In this document: positions 43,440-54,932 of the stretch, piece after piece
How positions within the stretch are numbered: position 1 is the first letter of the stretch
Layout of the letters: each line of letters starts with the position of its first letter
NCBI GenBank assembly: GCA_013368315.1
Contig: JAACJM010000041.1
Span: 459,026-523,025 of the forward strand
DNA: 64,000 nucleotides
Direction of reading: 5' to 3'
Origin: Tetrapyrgos nigripes
Taxonomy: Eukaryota > Basidiomycota > Agaricomycetes > Agaricales > Campanellaceae
Translations under genes and position numbers: made by a program
The notes under the pieces: generated by a model
What the model was told of the DNA's origin: nothing
The model's input: only the letters and a program-made list of their open reading frames with translations
The model's database searches: none

Positions 43440-46264
43440 AGTATGTACTCAGGGCACGGGAGGTTGACAAAGAAGGAAATAGATAAGATAAGATAACCAC
43501 GAGTTTGCAGTGCTAGAACCTCTCGAAACGCATCTCAGAGGACCTCAACTACTTGGAACACTGAACAGTCTCTTGAGTAGCTAGAAATGCCTGTATGCTG
43601 GTTAAAGTGGTAGAATTATGAGCAGAGGATAAGCTGGAGATTGCTGCTGGCGATACCTGGATGAAGTTGACCGAGACACTGACCGAGGATTTACGACGCG
43701 CGAGGTCAAGGATTTAACCTGGCCTTTCCCGCTGACACCATACATGTATACGTGGATCAGAGAAGAACTGGAGTATGTACAATAAAGTAAAAAGTCTAAA
43801 GAGAAAGAGATCTAAAATGTAGCTTGGAGGTCTATGTCTATTTGAAGTCTAACTAGCACTCTATATAGATCTCTCTAAGTATGCAATCTATAACGCAAAC
43901 CAAAATCAAAAACCGAGTCATCAAAGAGAAACCAACGCTCTTCATTCACGATATACACAACTCATCACGAACCCATCCCCATCCTTTGTAACTTCCCCCT
44001 TCCTCTCCGACCTCAACTCCCTCAGAGCCTCCTCGAGCTGCACTGAATACACGGGTACATTTCGGATATGTAGCTCTGTGAGCCCTAACCCTTCATCAGG
44101 TCCTTGGTACTTCCTCCTCCGAGTCTTAAGCATCTCGACAAATCCTGACCTTGGCCCCCTCCCCCTCCCCCTCCCCGTCTCTATACCTTCTAAACCCACC
44201 CCAGGACCCTGATTTGCCGTTGCCCCGGTCCCCACCCTTGAACCCAGACCCAAAGTCGCAGAACCAAAACCAAAACCAAAACATCCATCAGGCACACGAA
44301 TCGTATACCCACTAAACTCCAAACTAAGCTTTCGCAAACGTTTGAGATTTTTGACGGTCATGACGTTCTTCGGCTGAGGTCCGACTCGGGGGATGCTTCG
44401 TTCCCTTCCCCCCTGCCCCCCCTCAACATCGTCCACATCCACATCCACATCCCCACCAACACCAACACCAACACCAACATCCCCCAAATACCCCCACAGC
44501 TCTTCAAAAGCCGTATTATAATCCAACATAATATCCAACTCTTCCAAGTCAGGGACACAGTCTAGGAGATGTTTTAATACTCCCAAGCCTGAGTCCGCAC
44601 CCGCACCCAAGTTGTTATTATTGTTATTATTGTTATTATTGACACCCCCGCCACCGTGACCCCCACGCACTCCCTTAGTAACCCACGCATGACCCAAAAC
44701 CAACTTCCTAACCCCACTGACCCCATTAGGGGCCGAACGAACAAGCATGGAAACGACTTGATCGTGGTCGTACGGACCGAGGGTGAGAATTTGCAGAGAG
44801 GGGAGGGTAATTAGATTTGGGAAGGGTGCGAGGGTTGGATCTGGGGAAGTGGACGTGTGGGCGTTGGGGTTATTGTTGGCGTTGGGGTTAGGATGAGGAT
44901 GGGTAGGGGCAGGGGCAGGCACAGAGAAAAACGTTGAAGGAATATCGAGTGTATACGCCAGTTCGGTGAGGTTTGTGAAATCTGGGTATGTGTATGTGTA
45001 TGTGGGCAACGCCGTAGACGTAGACGTAGTTGTAGTTGTAGCCGTAGCCGTACCAGCCGCAGTCGCAGTAGTAGCCGTAGTCGTGTTCGTAATGCCCTCG
45101 CCAGTATCTACATCCATATCTATGTCGCCGTCCTCATCGACACCCCTATCCCCTACCCCTTCCTCCGCAGCACCAGCACTAGCAACTGAACTCAGACTCA
45201 GAGTCGATGTCGATGTCGGCATATACGTAGGAACAGGAGGTATAAACCTCCCACCACATTCCAACTTTTCCAATTGGTTCCAAGGAAGGATAAATGTGAA
45301 GCCTCTTGCCTGAGTCTCGGTGTGATTATCGTCGGTAGTAGGGGCGGTAGTAGGGGTAGTAGTAGTCGTAGCGGTGGTGGTAATAGAGATATCATCGGCC
45401 TGTGTAGCAGGATTACCAAGCGTACACCCCGCATTATCGATAATAGAAACATGTCGGAGGCGGGGTGCGTTGGCGAAGAGCTCGAGGTCGAGATTGTTGC
45501 GGTCGCTGCCGCTGTCGAGGTAAAAGTTGTACCCTCCAAAATGGACAAACTTCAACTTTAGACACTCTAGGAACGGCATCTCTATCTCCATCCCCCTCCT
45601 CCTCTGAACACTACATCCCTGACTGGGAGAGCGAGCACTGAAAAGCCCAATTCTCTCTGAATCCATAACAACCTCGACCCTCCTCCACCTCTTCACATGT
45701 TCCCTCATGAAAATGACTTGCCAGATAGAGGAGGGCAGACGGTTGAAGGGGTCGTTGATGGTTATGTTTATGGGGAGCATTGGATTTGGGAACGTGGGGA
45801 ACCCGAGCCTGGTGAAAGACGACGAAGACGAGGATATACTCCTAGAAAGCAATCGATCCAACGCTTGAGGATTCCACCGCCTGACTCCTTGTGACTCACC
45901 AAAGGTACTAGCATCCGCACCCATGGTAGTAGTACAAATAACCACATCCCGCCATAACCCAGGCGAGCCCTCTACGATATTTTTCCATCGTTGACAGACG
46001 AGTATGAGGCAGAGTTGGGGTTGGCCGAATGGTTCGGGGAGACTGAGCGGAGGTTGGGTGGGACTGGGACGAGGTTTGGCAGTAGTGATATCGATGGTGA
46101 GTTGGAAGATGGAGAGGAGGAGTTCGGGAGGGAGGATGTGGATTGGGGGAGTTGCGTTAGCTGAGATTGGATGGATGAGTGACTGGAAATCTGAGTAGTC
46201 GGGTCAATACCGTAGAACGCAGATAGAGAGAGATGCGCATACCGTCAAACGGTGCAACACCCAT
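43440..46264. repeat. Segmental duplication, F-box unit copy B
   Basis: Partner of 28637-31319, same orientation. This copy keeps the full gene. Confidence 0.88.
43942..46264 (-). CDS. F-box protein with low-complexity Thr/Ala middle and LRR-like tail
   Basis: Predicted substrate receptor of an SCF ubiquitin ligase. A 22-base first exon (46264-46243, MGVAPFD) and a 52-base intron lead to one long exon (46190-43942), giving 756 aa. The F-box is near residues 25-85: PPIHILPPELLLSIFQL, then LILVCQRWKNIVEGSPGLWR, the typical LPPELL...VCxxWxxIxxxxPxLW pattern. Leucine-rich segments follow (FLECLKLKFVHFGGY; LPSLQILTLGPYD; LDCVPDLEELDIML; LTELHIRNVPVY). The middle has Thr/Ala runs and an Asn run coded by AAT/AAC repeats near 44620. 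Its substrate is unknown. The pseudogene at 29194-31319 is its duplicate. Confidence 0.88.
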
Positions 46265-46739
46265 CGTTCACTTGCTGAAAAAGAAAAGAAAAAGAAAAAA
46301 GTCTTTCAGTGTCACGAGTCCGAGTCACAGTCTGCGACAGTACTCACCAGAAAGTCAGCAAAGCTTGGGTAGATAAAGCGTATCCGGTTGGCTTTTATCT
46401 ATGTACCTGGAGTCCTGGAACCATTGTTGTTCCGGTATTATACCGCGCTATATGTATCTTCCACATTTGTTGACCCACACTGTTCGGCCCACCGATAGGG
46501 TTCTCGTTGAAGCGAAATTTCGAAAGCGGCGGGAGAGGTCCTGGAGCCAGTGGTGGATGTTCGACCCTCGCAGTGATAGACGTGACAATTTCAGACGATC
46601 CCATTGGTCAATCATTTCCATGTCCGACTCCCGACGCTGACGTCATTCCGCACTCCGCTCTCCGGAGAAAAGAAAAGATCATGTATGTTGTACGTACAGT
46701 AAACTTGAGTTCGTGAACAGGGTTGGGATCTTATTCTGA
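46265..46739. other. Intergenic between F-box gene and peroxidase stub
   Basis: About 470 bases; contains an AAGAAAAGAAAAAG run near 46280. No gene seen. Confidence 0.4.
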
Positions 46740-46826
46740 GGCTTGAGTTTCCGTGTCGTCCTGCCTAGCATAGACAGCATGCGAAGAAACCGGGACCAGC
46801 AATGCCAGGAGAAGAGACGATCATTG
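46740..46826 (-). pseudogene. Stub of a fourth chloroperoxidase gene
   Basis: On the minus strand an ATG at 46826 starts MIV and continues with TCTTCTCCTGGCATTGCTGG and TCTATGCTAGGCAG, matching the signal-peptide coding part of peroxidase copy 1 (24094-25245) but with deletions and a frame break. Similarity ends near 46740, before the heme-ligand motif. The upstream DNA (46827-47150) also matches the promoter side of copy 1. So the divergent partner of copy 3 once existed and was cut away. Confidence 0.75.
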
Positions 46827-47477
46827 TTGGTGGCGTTCAACGGAAAGGGCGGTAGCAAGGCTTCAAAAAGTATAAGTGAGAAAAGAACTGAAAAGTGGTG
46901 ATGAACGTTTTCGCCAGGACCATTTGCAACTCTTATACTATTTCTCGACTCCTCGATAGGCCGGGCATGAAGCTCTTCAAGTTAGGTGGCTCAAACGAGT
47001 ATTTACTTGAATTTGGTCAATGCTGCGAGTCTGTGGCCATGGTTAACGTTCCCAACGGAAGTACTACCAAATGGGTACGTACCTGCCTAGGTGTACTTAC
47101 CTTATAAATTTACACACGGCAGTCAGACGGAATGCACTGGGTGTGTATTCAAAGATCGAAGCGAGCAGCGGCACAGCTTACTTTCCTTCGAGTTATTGAC
47201 CATTCCTGCGGGTCGCTAAAGCCTAACACCATATGAAGGGACAAGGGATGAAATTCCGACGGATGCGAGTGACAAGTCTGGACTGTGGCGAACGCTTGTT
47301 TTATATATGTAGGCCTAGGGATCGTCAATATGATAAGAATCAGAAAATCGAAATGAGTGGCATCACCTGAATGACTCGCTGCGATCAGACTGCGTTTCTG
47401 TCCCTGAGAGTCCATCACGTACGTACATGTATGCTCGGAGACGGTTTTTTCATTGAACCAAAAGTCCAGAGGTTGTG

Positions 47478-47486
47478 TATAAAAAG
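47478..47486 (+). promoter_or_regulatory. TATA box of peroxidase copy 3
   Basis: TATAAAAAG within TTGTGTATAAAAAGTAGCGA, 104 bases before the start codon and conserved at the same place in copy 2 (26088-26096). Confidence 0.6.
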
Positions 47487-47589
47487 TAGCGATGGCGATG
47501 GCGAAAAATTCATCACCACTTCTTTCCTTCTCTTCCTACTTCCAGGATCCTATCCGGTGAACTAATCAGCCTTTGCAACGCCAACGACA

Positions 47590-48736
47590 ATGATGTTGAA
47601 GCTCCTCGCACTCGTCTCTCTTCTCCCAGCATGGACCATGATGGTCTCTGCGCATGCCGTTTACGCTAGGCAGTACGATACGGCTCCTACGACTGGTGCT
47701 GATGGGGACGACCATGGATTCCAAGCTCCTGGGTCTAATGATGCTCGTGGTCCTTGCCCTGGATTGAACACGTATGTATCATCTTACTATCCTTCTCAAG
47801 ACAGATAAGTGATCTTCGACCTCTTTTTACAGACTTGCAAATCATGGCTACCTTCCACGGGATGGTAAGAACATTACCATACCTATTGTGTTGCAAGCAG
47901 TCCTAGGTTTGTCTCTCGATTTCTCGCCACAGTTTTTGGTTTATGAACTCATTCCGAATTGTTATCCAGACGGTTTCAACGTCGGACCAGACGTAGTAAC
48001 GTTGGCGGCAAAGGGTGCTCTGATTGCAGCTGAGACCCCTGATTTCTTCAATTTGACAGAGATTGCCCTGTAAGTACTCCTTCCGCCATTGCCATCTCAT
48101 CTTGTCCAGCCTCCTCAATCCTAATCAAATCACATCCATCTTCTACTTACTGATTCCCATACCGTATCATAGGCACGAAACATTTGAACACGACATCTCC
48201 CTCTCCCGTGAAGACTTCCACGTTGATCCCAACAACGACAATATCCATTTCAACGAAACCGTTTTCACCACTCTAGCCAACTCTAACCCCGGAGTTGACT
48301 ATTACAACGCTACTTCGGCTGGTCAAGTTCAGAAGGAACGACAGGACATTCAGAATGCCGTGAATGCTCAGTTGATCAATAATGTCAAGGATTTCAAGAT
48401 CAGGACTCGTGAATCGGGGTTGTACATCGCTGTGATGGGTAATGTCACGGCTGGATTGAATACAAAGGCGCCGAAGAAGTGAGTTGCATCTCCTTTCTCC
48501 TTTTCAAGGACTAATGGTACCTCAGCTACGTCCAAATCTTCTTCCGCGAAGAACGTCTCCCCATCGCTGAAGGCTGGAAGAAAAACGACATTTTGATTAC
48601 CGAAGATGTCCTTCATCCCATTCAGAAGGAGATTGAGCATTTCTCTGAGTGGCAGCCCAGTGGGGTGCAGCCTAACCCGTGGATTCGTCTTGGGCCTGAC
48701 GGTGATATCGATCCTCTTACTGCTAATAGTATTTAG
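47590..48736 (+). CDS. Secreted chloroperoxidase/peroxygenase, copy 3
   Basis: Close paralogue of the gene at 26215-27358 with the same five-exon layout. The start is MMLKLLALVSLLPAWTMMVS (ATG at 47590, a second ATG at 47593 corresponds to the start of copy 2). The proximal Cys motif GPCPGLNT plus LANHGYLPRDG, the distal TFEHDISLSRED, DGFNVGPDVV and the end IDPLTANSI are intact. Small differences include YIAVMGNVTAGLNTKAPKN near residue 200. Upstream and downstream flanks are also duplicated, so it arose by segmental duplication of the divergent pair. Expected to be secreted and active. Confidence 0.94.
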
Positions 48737-49831
48737 AATCTCGCTCTCTAGCCATACATCTTAGCTATACTTATATATTCAAGAAGTAACTTGTTGGGGG
48801 TCACTCCTGCAAGGTATGGTTCTCACTACTAGGTTACTATAAGTGCAATCGTTCGGTACTCACCTATCTCTTCTGTGGACTGGTATAATATATATTCCAA
48901 ATTTGGAAGCTACATAGTCTGACTGAGTCTCCAGGATCCATCGATGACTGGAAAGTCTTTCTTTTCCTTGACAATGATCATGAGAGGTTGTTGGCAATCT
49001 GTAATTCAAGGTACTGGCCGTTTAGACACGGTTTTCAAAATTCGACTTCCGCAGAGTATAAGGAGCGGCTGAAACTTTCCGGAATCTTAACGTTGACTCT
49101 TCTTCGCGTCAGCGCAGTCGTCGGATCTACCAGTAGCGAGAGAACCGATTAGTCCACATTTGCAGTCTTTTTATGAACATATATCAAGTTAGGTAGTCAC
49201 TACCGTATGCTTTAGCACAGTGGCGAATAAAAGGGGGATAATAAAATATATATATAAACCTTGCCAGGCAAGATTGAAAGTCTGCAGATATCTTCAATAC
49301 AAGGAGGAGGATTCGTACTTGCCACTACATACCCTGAAGGAAGGCAAGAAAAAGAAGACACGGGGTTGATTATATTTGACAAAGGCAAAACCGAAGGAAA
49401 TATGTAGATATTACCGTCTCTGCGAGACTAATTCTTAGACAGTCGTGTACCTCAATGATATAGCTGTTGAAAACCTGTCTCGGACCTTCTTTGAGTTATC
49501 GCAAAGGGTTCTTTGTACCGTCCATGACGCATATGTTACGTGGCGATTTCTCCATCCGGATCCTCTTCCCCGCTCTTCCGCGACGACAGACACTATTCCC
49601 ATCCAGAAGCTCCCTTCGCTTAGGTACAGATTGTGAAGGGAAGCTGAAGACTTCCCCCCACATCTCGTCTGGAAACTTGGATTCCAGGTCGGCACTGACG
49701 TTATGGCACGAAGGTGTTTCGGGTTTGGTCGAAGTTTTTTGGATAGATATATAGATTCTGATAGATAGATAATACATGTCGCTATAATACATACATGATA
49801 CAGGAAATACGCAACCACATGAAAGATTCAC
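48737..49831. other. Intergenic, ~1.1 kb
   Basis: 48737-48945 repeats the 3' flank of copy 2. Beyond that only short frames; a minus-strand FPDEMWGEVFSF segment near 49690-49650 vaguely resembles an F-box start but was not accepted. Confidence 0.45.
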
Positions 49832-50630
49832 TCAAGATGGTATTTTCACCGTTTCGGAATATGGGTGACTAGCATCCTGCCCATGATTTCCTCCCTCTTC
49901 CAGGTCTGTCACATTGATTGAGCTATCATTCTGAAGATGCGTGGGCATCTCAATGGTGGTCCTGACATATCCTCGTGATTCACGCCGTCGTCCATGAGAA
50001 ATAACCGAGTCCGTGAGCGTGGTAGGGGTCTGGAATTGAATCTCATGTGTAGCTGCCGAGATATCATCATTTTCTACTGCGACTCCGAGACCCGTTCGAA
50101 CGAGGATCAACATGGGACCAATTGCCTGTTCCATAGAACAATGCAAATAATAGATGCAGATGTCAGAAGGGAACACCGAACATTGATAGAAAAAAGACTT
50201 ACCGTAACTTGAGGAAGCATAGCATCCAGAATCCTCTCTCCCGTATTTCCAGGAGAAGTAACTCCAAATCGAGCCAAAAAGACGAGGTAGATTATGAGAT
50301 ATACCGGGATAATCAAACCTGATTCCAGTCTGTGAATATCAAACATCTAAGCCCTACAGCTGCAAGAGAAGGGATGAATTTATGCAGGAGACATACGTCA
50401 TTGCCGCAATGAGATTATACTTGGACTGAAAGTGAACTCCTGGTCCACCCAGCCGGCGTACTTGTCTTCCTATCCACCAGATTCTTCCCGCTGCGTTCTA
50501 ATAGTCAATATTCTCTTCAGGATTTGTGTACTGCCCTTCACTTACCAATTGACAGTGTCAAAATTACATTAGCCAAGGTATTCAGTATGGAAAGCAGGAA
50601 GGGCCCGCTCAAGCAGGAAGGGCTTGCTCA
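49832..50630 (-). pseudogene. Fungal multi-pass membrane protein, C-terminal part only
   Basis: Minus-strand exons read ILNTLANVILTLSIG, AGRIWWIGRQVRRLGGPGV with YNLIAAMTLESGLIIPVYLI, then LVFLARFGVTSPGNTG and AIGPMLILVRTGLGVAVEND before a hydrophilic tail ending ETVKIPS at 49832. AGRIWW...YN.A.AM.LESG and the IGPMLILVR-GLG stretch are hallmarks of the last three helices of a large agaricomycete family of seven-helix membrane proteins of unknown function. The first helices are missing: upstream of about 50630 the sequence runs into short repeats and a foldback element. I read it as 5'-truncated, though distant exons cannot be fully excluded. Confidence 0.65.
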
Positions 50631-50635
50631 CTTAA
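50590..50635 (+). repeat. Short direct repeat at truncation point
   Basis: AAGCAGGAAGGGC followed by CGCTCA or TTGCTCA occurs twice in tandem at about 50594 and 50612, exactly where the membrane-protein gene loses its similarity. Confidence 0.6.
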
Positions 50636-50748
50636 GCGACCATAAGCGCGGTGATGGAGCATAAATAAGGCAGTAGGACCCCTGACACTTCGATTTTTGA
50701 ATAAATTATTATACATGTGCTGTTTACTCATGTTTACTCAGCCTCTTC

Positions 50749-51236
50749 GGCAGGCCGAATACATTCCACAGACGTATACAGTGGCGGCCGTTGAAAATTC
50801 CTTGTTCGTTTTTGGGCAAAAGTTCTCACGGCTGCCCAGATACCCTCTCCTCCTCGTCGACATAGTGTAGATTGCTTTTGGTAGTGCACAGCTGCCTGTA
50901 TTTTGATATAAAAGCAATCTAGTAGCATGTCTGTGTATGTAGCAGTGGTATAACATGTCCACTGCTTGCCATATATGTCATTTTGGTTCATTCCAGCCTA
51001 CCAGCACAAACCAAGCCAGGATTGGTCTAATATCACATATTGAGTACCTAGATACACCATATATACTCTCTAGCTACTCTTGGTACCTCAAATACAACTA
51101 TTCAATCCATTTTGGTGGTGCCGACGAGGAGGAGAAAGTATTTGGGCAGCCGTGAGAACTTTTGCCCAAAAGCGAACAAGGAATTTTCAACGGCCGCCAC
51201 TGTATGGAGTCTGTGGAATGTATTCGGTTGTCTGCT
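50749..51236. repeat. Foldback repeat, ~115 bp arms
   Basis: The left arm (50749-50862), with AATTCCTTGTTCG and GGGCAAAAGTTCTCACGGCT, is matched by its imperfect reverse complement (51119-51236), with AGCCGTGAGAACTTTTGCCC and CGAACAAGGAATT. The loop is about 255 bases. Probably a foldback transposon or two inverted solo pieces of one element. Confidence 0.85.
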
Positions 51237-51698
51237 AGGACGCGCGTTCAACAAGCGTTCGATTGATTTTAGCCGTCAGCGGCTTATTACACATAAACCC
51301 CAAAAAAGGAAATCAGGTACTCGCACGTCTTTTACATTCCTTTGTTGTTCCTTTGCATGATTTTTTTGTTCATGGTCTTTATTCTTCATTTATGGCACCT
51401 ATGTCAGCTGACGAAGTACTCGGAACCCATTTTTATCCAGACGGCGGCCCAAAACCGCTCAGAAGGACCCGCGGGAAATCTTTCGGCAATTGCCGTACCG
51501 CACTGTAACAGGCGACACGACTTACACTTTAAGAGCCTTTGGACTCATTTTCCCCAAAATAACTCCCCTGGACATGTAGAATGGTAAATCTACATCCTAC
51601 TCCTGGTCTAAATCCTGAAAATCGCGCAGAAACATTGCAACCCAGAAGGTCAGTTCAGAAATTGAAATTGACAGATGTGGCTACTACAGGATACAGGA
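51237..51698. other. Intergenic
   Basis: About 460 bases with short frames only; nothing recognised. Confidence 0.4.
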
Positions 51699-53495
51699 CT
51701 AGTCATCACTAGACTCCTCATCTGAACTGAATGTCACTACTCTATCTGCTATATCCTCTTCCTCTTGATCTTCACCTAAGCCTAAGCCTCCATTAAAACC
51801 CCCCAAATAGCCTGTCTCTTCATTATATCCCAGAGGCACAAGTTCTTCAATGACATCTCCAAGGTCACACTGAAGAGCCTCACGCAATTCATTCACAAAT
51901 ATCTCCCTGTCATCAACATAAGGCTGCAGACAAAGGGTCTCCACAAGGGGAATGTTAGCCTCAAACATAGACAGCAAGTCCTCATACACATTCCACACAT
52001 TGTGACAAGTTATAGTGGGTGAATCCAGCTGAACATGGTAAGCTGAGATGCAGCGCTGAAATTCAGGATCAACAAGCTGAAATACTTCATGATCAGGAGG
52101 GGCATAAAGCTGTTCAGCTCTCTTGATATAATCTCCCTCTGGATCAATCAAAACCTGCCAACCTAGGGTGAGATTACACCAATGGCTAGAACAGAATCAC
52201 TCACCTTGAAATCACATACATGGTACCCCTCTGGATGGGCGTCAATATCATTAGGAGGACCATGGGGAAAAATCTTGTGTTTCTGGGCCTTTTTGCAGTA
52301 TTGTTCACAAGGTAGACATAGTGATTCAGTTCTGCTTGAAACCAAGGAATAAATACCCATTTGAATACATTACTAGGAAAATGAGTCAGCACTTATTGGG
52401 GCTCTTGCTTAAATTCAAACTCACTATTGAAGTGCATTGTCACAGCTGTAGTCGACATTGGGGTTTGATAAAATGTCCTCAAATCCTGGCATAAAGTTAC
52501 ATTGCAGATTTGACCAGACAATCTCTGGAGGGGTATTATTTTTTTCCTTCATATATCGATATTGCAATGTGTCTTCAAGTGAAGGATCAAGACTCTGTCA
52601 AATAAAGGAGTGTCCTTTAGCCAAACAAAAGTTTTCTGGGCCTGGGTCACTCTGTGTAATCAGAGGTACATCTAAAATACAGACATTCAATTGGGAGTTT
52701 ATAACCTTAGAAGCATTGCACTTACAGCCATCACTCTTTATACAATCAAGATAATAGTGGAATATGAGATGAGGATTTAAGTTTGTCCACCAAACCTTCA
52801 GCCATTTCATCTTGCCTAGAGTATAATCCAAAAATTGATCAGAATCACAATTTCTTCAGGTTTCTATAATTTAATTTACGAACCAGTATGAAGTGCCAGG
52901 CCATGCTTCTTAAGCTTATCATGCTGATCAACACACCAAACATCATTCACTCCAGCAGCCCAGAATACATGTCATCTAAGCTGCCTTCGCTTGCATCCCC
53001 AGAGAAGATCTGGCTCATACTCTTGCATATATTCAATAATCACCTTCCTGTAATATCTCTCAATTCAATATCTTCATAAATTGACTGAGCACATACCTGG
53101 TCACCTCCATATTATAGTCATGTTTTTGGCGTTTCTTCCAACCAGCCATTGGAAACATTTGTCGCAACTCTGTCATGGGCTTAATGATATCAGAGACTTG
53201 GTATTCTGGTATACAGACAGTTAGAATTGATACAGTCACATTGAGCACAATAGAAAACTGAAATACCAGCACTTCTAGTCCTAATCAATCCCAGAGATTC
53301 CCTCATCTTATGAAACTTCCTGATTCTGTAGAGTTGAAATTTAGCTGAACATACCCCAGACATGAAGTAGATTTCATACCCTAGACCATATTTTTCAGTG
53401 TCAAAGCAATGATCATCCTTAAGAGTACACAAGATCTTGACATCATCCCATCCATAATTCCAATATTTGGTGATATCTGGGGTAATTTCCTCCAA
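51699..53495 (-). pseudogene. Fungal integrase-core (DDE/rve-like) ORF, decayed
   Basis: Minus-strand exons carry, in order: ITPDITKYWNYGWDDVKILC with DDHCFDTEKYGLG; LGLIRTRSAGISV; MTELRQMFPMAG; FWAAGVNDVWCVDQHDKLKK (first catalytic Asp); MKWLKVWWTNLNPHLIFHYY; LITQSDPGPENFCLAKGHS (second Asp with nearby Glu); LPCEQYCKKAQKHKIFPHGP; PPDHEVFQLVDPEFQRCI; and an acidic tail ending at 51699. This order matches a large family annotated as integrase core domain proteins in agaricomycetes. Stops and frame changes occur between blocks, for example near 52970, and several junctions are not clean introns. It is a relic of a domesticated or mobile DDE recombinase; function unknown. Confidence 0.7.
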
Positions 53496-53676
53496 TGGAG
53501 CTGAAGAAGAAAAGAGTCAGTTTGATACAAGTTGATAAATAATTGTACAAACAGTTTGGTTTATTGAAACCCATGATTGTGTAGATAATGCAGTAGCAGG
53601 ATAGCTTTTATAGTCCAGCAGAGGTATGATATACTGCAAAGCATGTTGAACGATCATTGGCCACTCACCACGTTCA
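53496..53676. other. Segment between integrase ORF and satellite
   Basis: Short region that may hold the 5' end of the integrase-core ORF; not resolved. Confidence 0.35.
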
Positions 53677-54430
53677 GTAAGCCTCAAGGCAGTTGGCCGT
53701 AACATTTTGTTCACTGTTACAATCAGAAAGCCTTGAGATGTTGGCCGTATATATTTTGAATTTTGACACGTACATTACAATCAGAAAGTCTCAAGACATT
53801 GGCTGTAACATACATATTTTGATGTTCACCTGTAACGTTTGACGTTCACCCCCTATGCTGTAACATTTTGAATACTCACCATTATAATCAAATAGTACAG
53901 ATGTACTCAGCAGTAAGCCTTAAGGCAGTTGGCCGTAACATGAGGATTTTTGGCCGCTGGATTTGTGGCTGCTCACTGCTACCATTATGCCATGAAAGCC
54001 TTGAGACATTGGCCGTACATCTTTTGAATTTTGACACATACATTACAATCAGAAAGCCTCGAGACGTTGGCCATAACATGCATATTTTGATGTTCACCTG
54101 TAATGTTTGACATTCACCCCCTATGCTGTAACATTTTGACTACTCACCATTATAATCAAATAGTACAGATGTACTCAGCAGTAAGCCTTAAGGCAGTTGG
54201 CCGTAACATGAGGAATTTTGGCCACTAGATTTGTGGCTGCTCACTGCTACCATTATGCCATGAGGATTTTTTTGACCGCTCACCATTACAATCAGATAAT
54301 ACAGGTGTACTCAGCAGTAAGCCTCCAGGCAGTTGGCCGTAACATTTTGACCACTCACTGTTATAATCAGATAGTACAGATGTATTCAGCAGTAAGCCTC
54401 AAGGCAATTGGCCATAACATGAGGATTTTT
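53677..54430 (+). repeat. Nested minisatellite array
   Basis: The block GTAAGCCTYAAGGCAGTTGG followed by CCGTAACAT starts at 53677, 53913, 54181, 54317 and 54392, giving spacings of 236, 268, 136 and 75 bases. Within the longer units, ACAATCAGAAAGCCT plus GTTGGCCGT recur as sub-repeats, as do ACCCCCTATGCTGTAACATT and TAGTACAGATGTACTCAGCA. The shorter units look like internal deletions of the long one. Confidence 0.9.
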
Positions 54431-54680
54431 GGCTGCTACAATCAAGCCGTTGGCCTATGGCAGTCATGAAAGTATATATATGTCTCATTCGATATCGTCA
54501 ATTCGTCAATTTGATTCTTCAATGTCTACCATTCCATTGTGCCATTCACATCTGACAAGAAGGCCAGCCAAGTATGATCCAATTTTTAACCTTATGTTCC
54601 TATCTGACTTGATTTTTCTGATAAGGCTTTCATATGTGAATGATCTAAATGTGGCAAACTTGTCAATGCAGGGGAAGACC

Positions 54681-54932
54681 ACTCCTGGTTTAGATCTCCT
54701 GATGGCCAGTATAAACATGTATGTGTTGCTTGCAAAGCATACTTCAATGAAAGAATTGAGCAGGCCACTTCAGGTGAACACTCTGTCTGCATCACTGTAA
54801 TCTCAGCTTATTGTTGATATATTTCAACATTTCTTCAGCTTCTGCAGCTCTTACTGGACAGTCCACATTGCATTCAATGGGTCCACCACTACCACCAATA
54901 TGGCACTCATTTCCTGATCCAAATGCCATTGC
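54681..54932 (+). pseudogene. Unidentified ORF, left part, split by gypsy element
   Basis: A frame reading HSWFRSPDGQYKHVCVACKA then YFNERIEQATS ends at a GTGAACAC donor; after a TTCTTCAG acceptor near 54838 it continues ASAALTGQSTLHSMGPPLPP and HSFPDPNAIA up to the retrotransposon. The CVAC pair hints at a zinc-binding site. Across the target duplication the frame goes on as NRVNAAQNP (62797 onward). Family not recognised. Confidence 0.5.

Noticed and set aside
49640..49710. Minus-strand FPDEMWGEVFSF, similar to the start of an F-box
   Set aside because: Only about 12 residues resemble the motif and the frame is lost soon after; no second half of the domain could be joined convincingly.
53677..54430. 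CRISPR-like array
   Set aside because: Unit lengths vary from 75 to 268, spacers are themselves repeated, and the genome is eukaryotic; it is a minisatellite.
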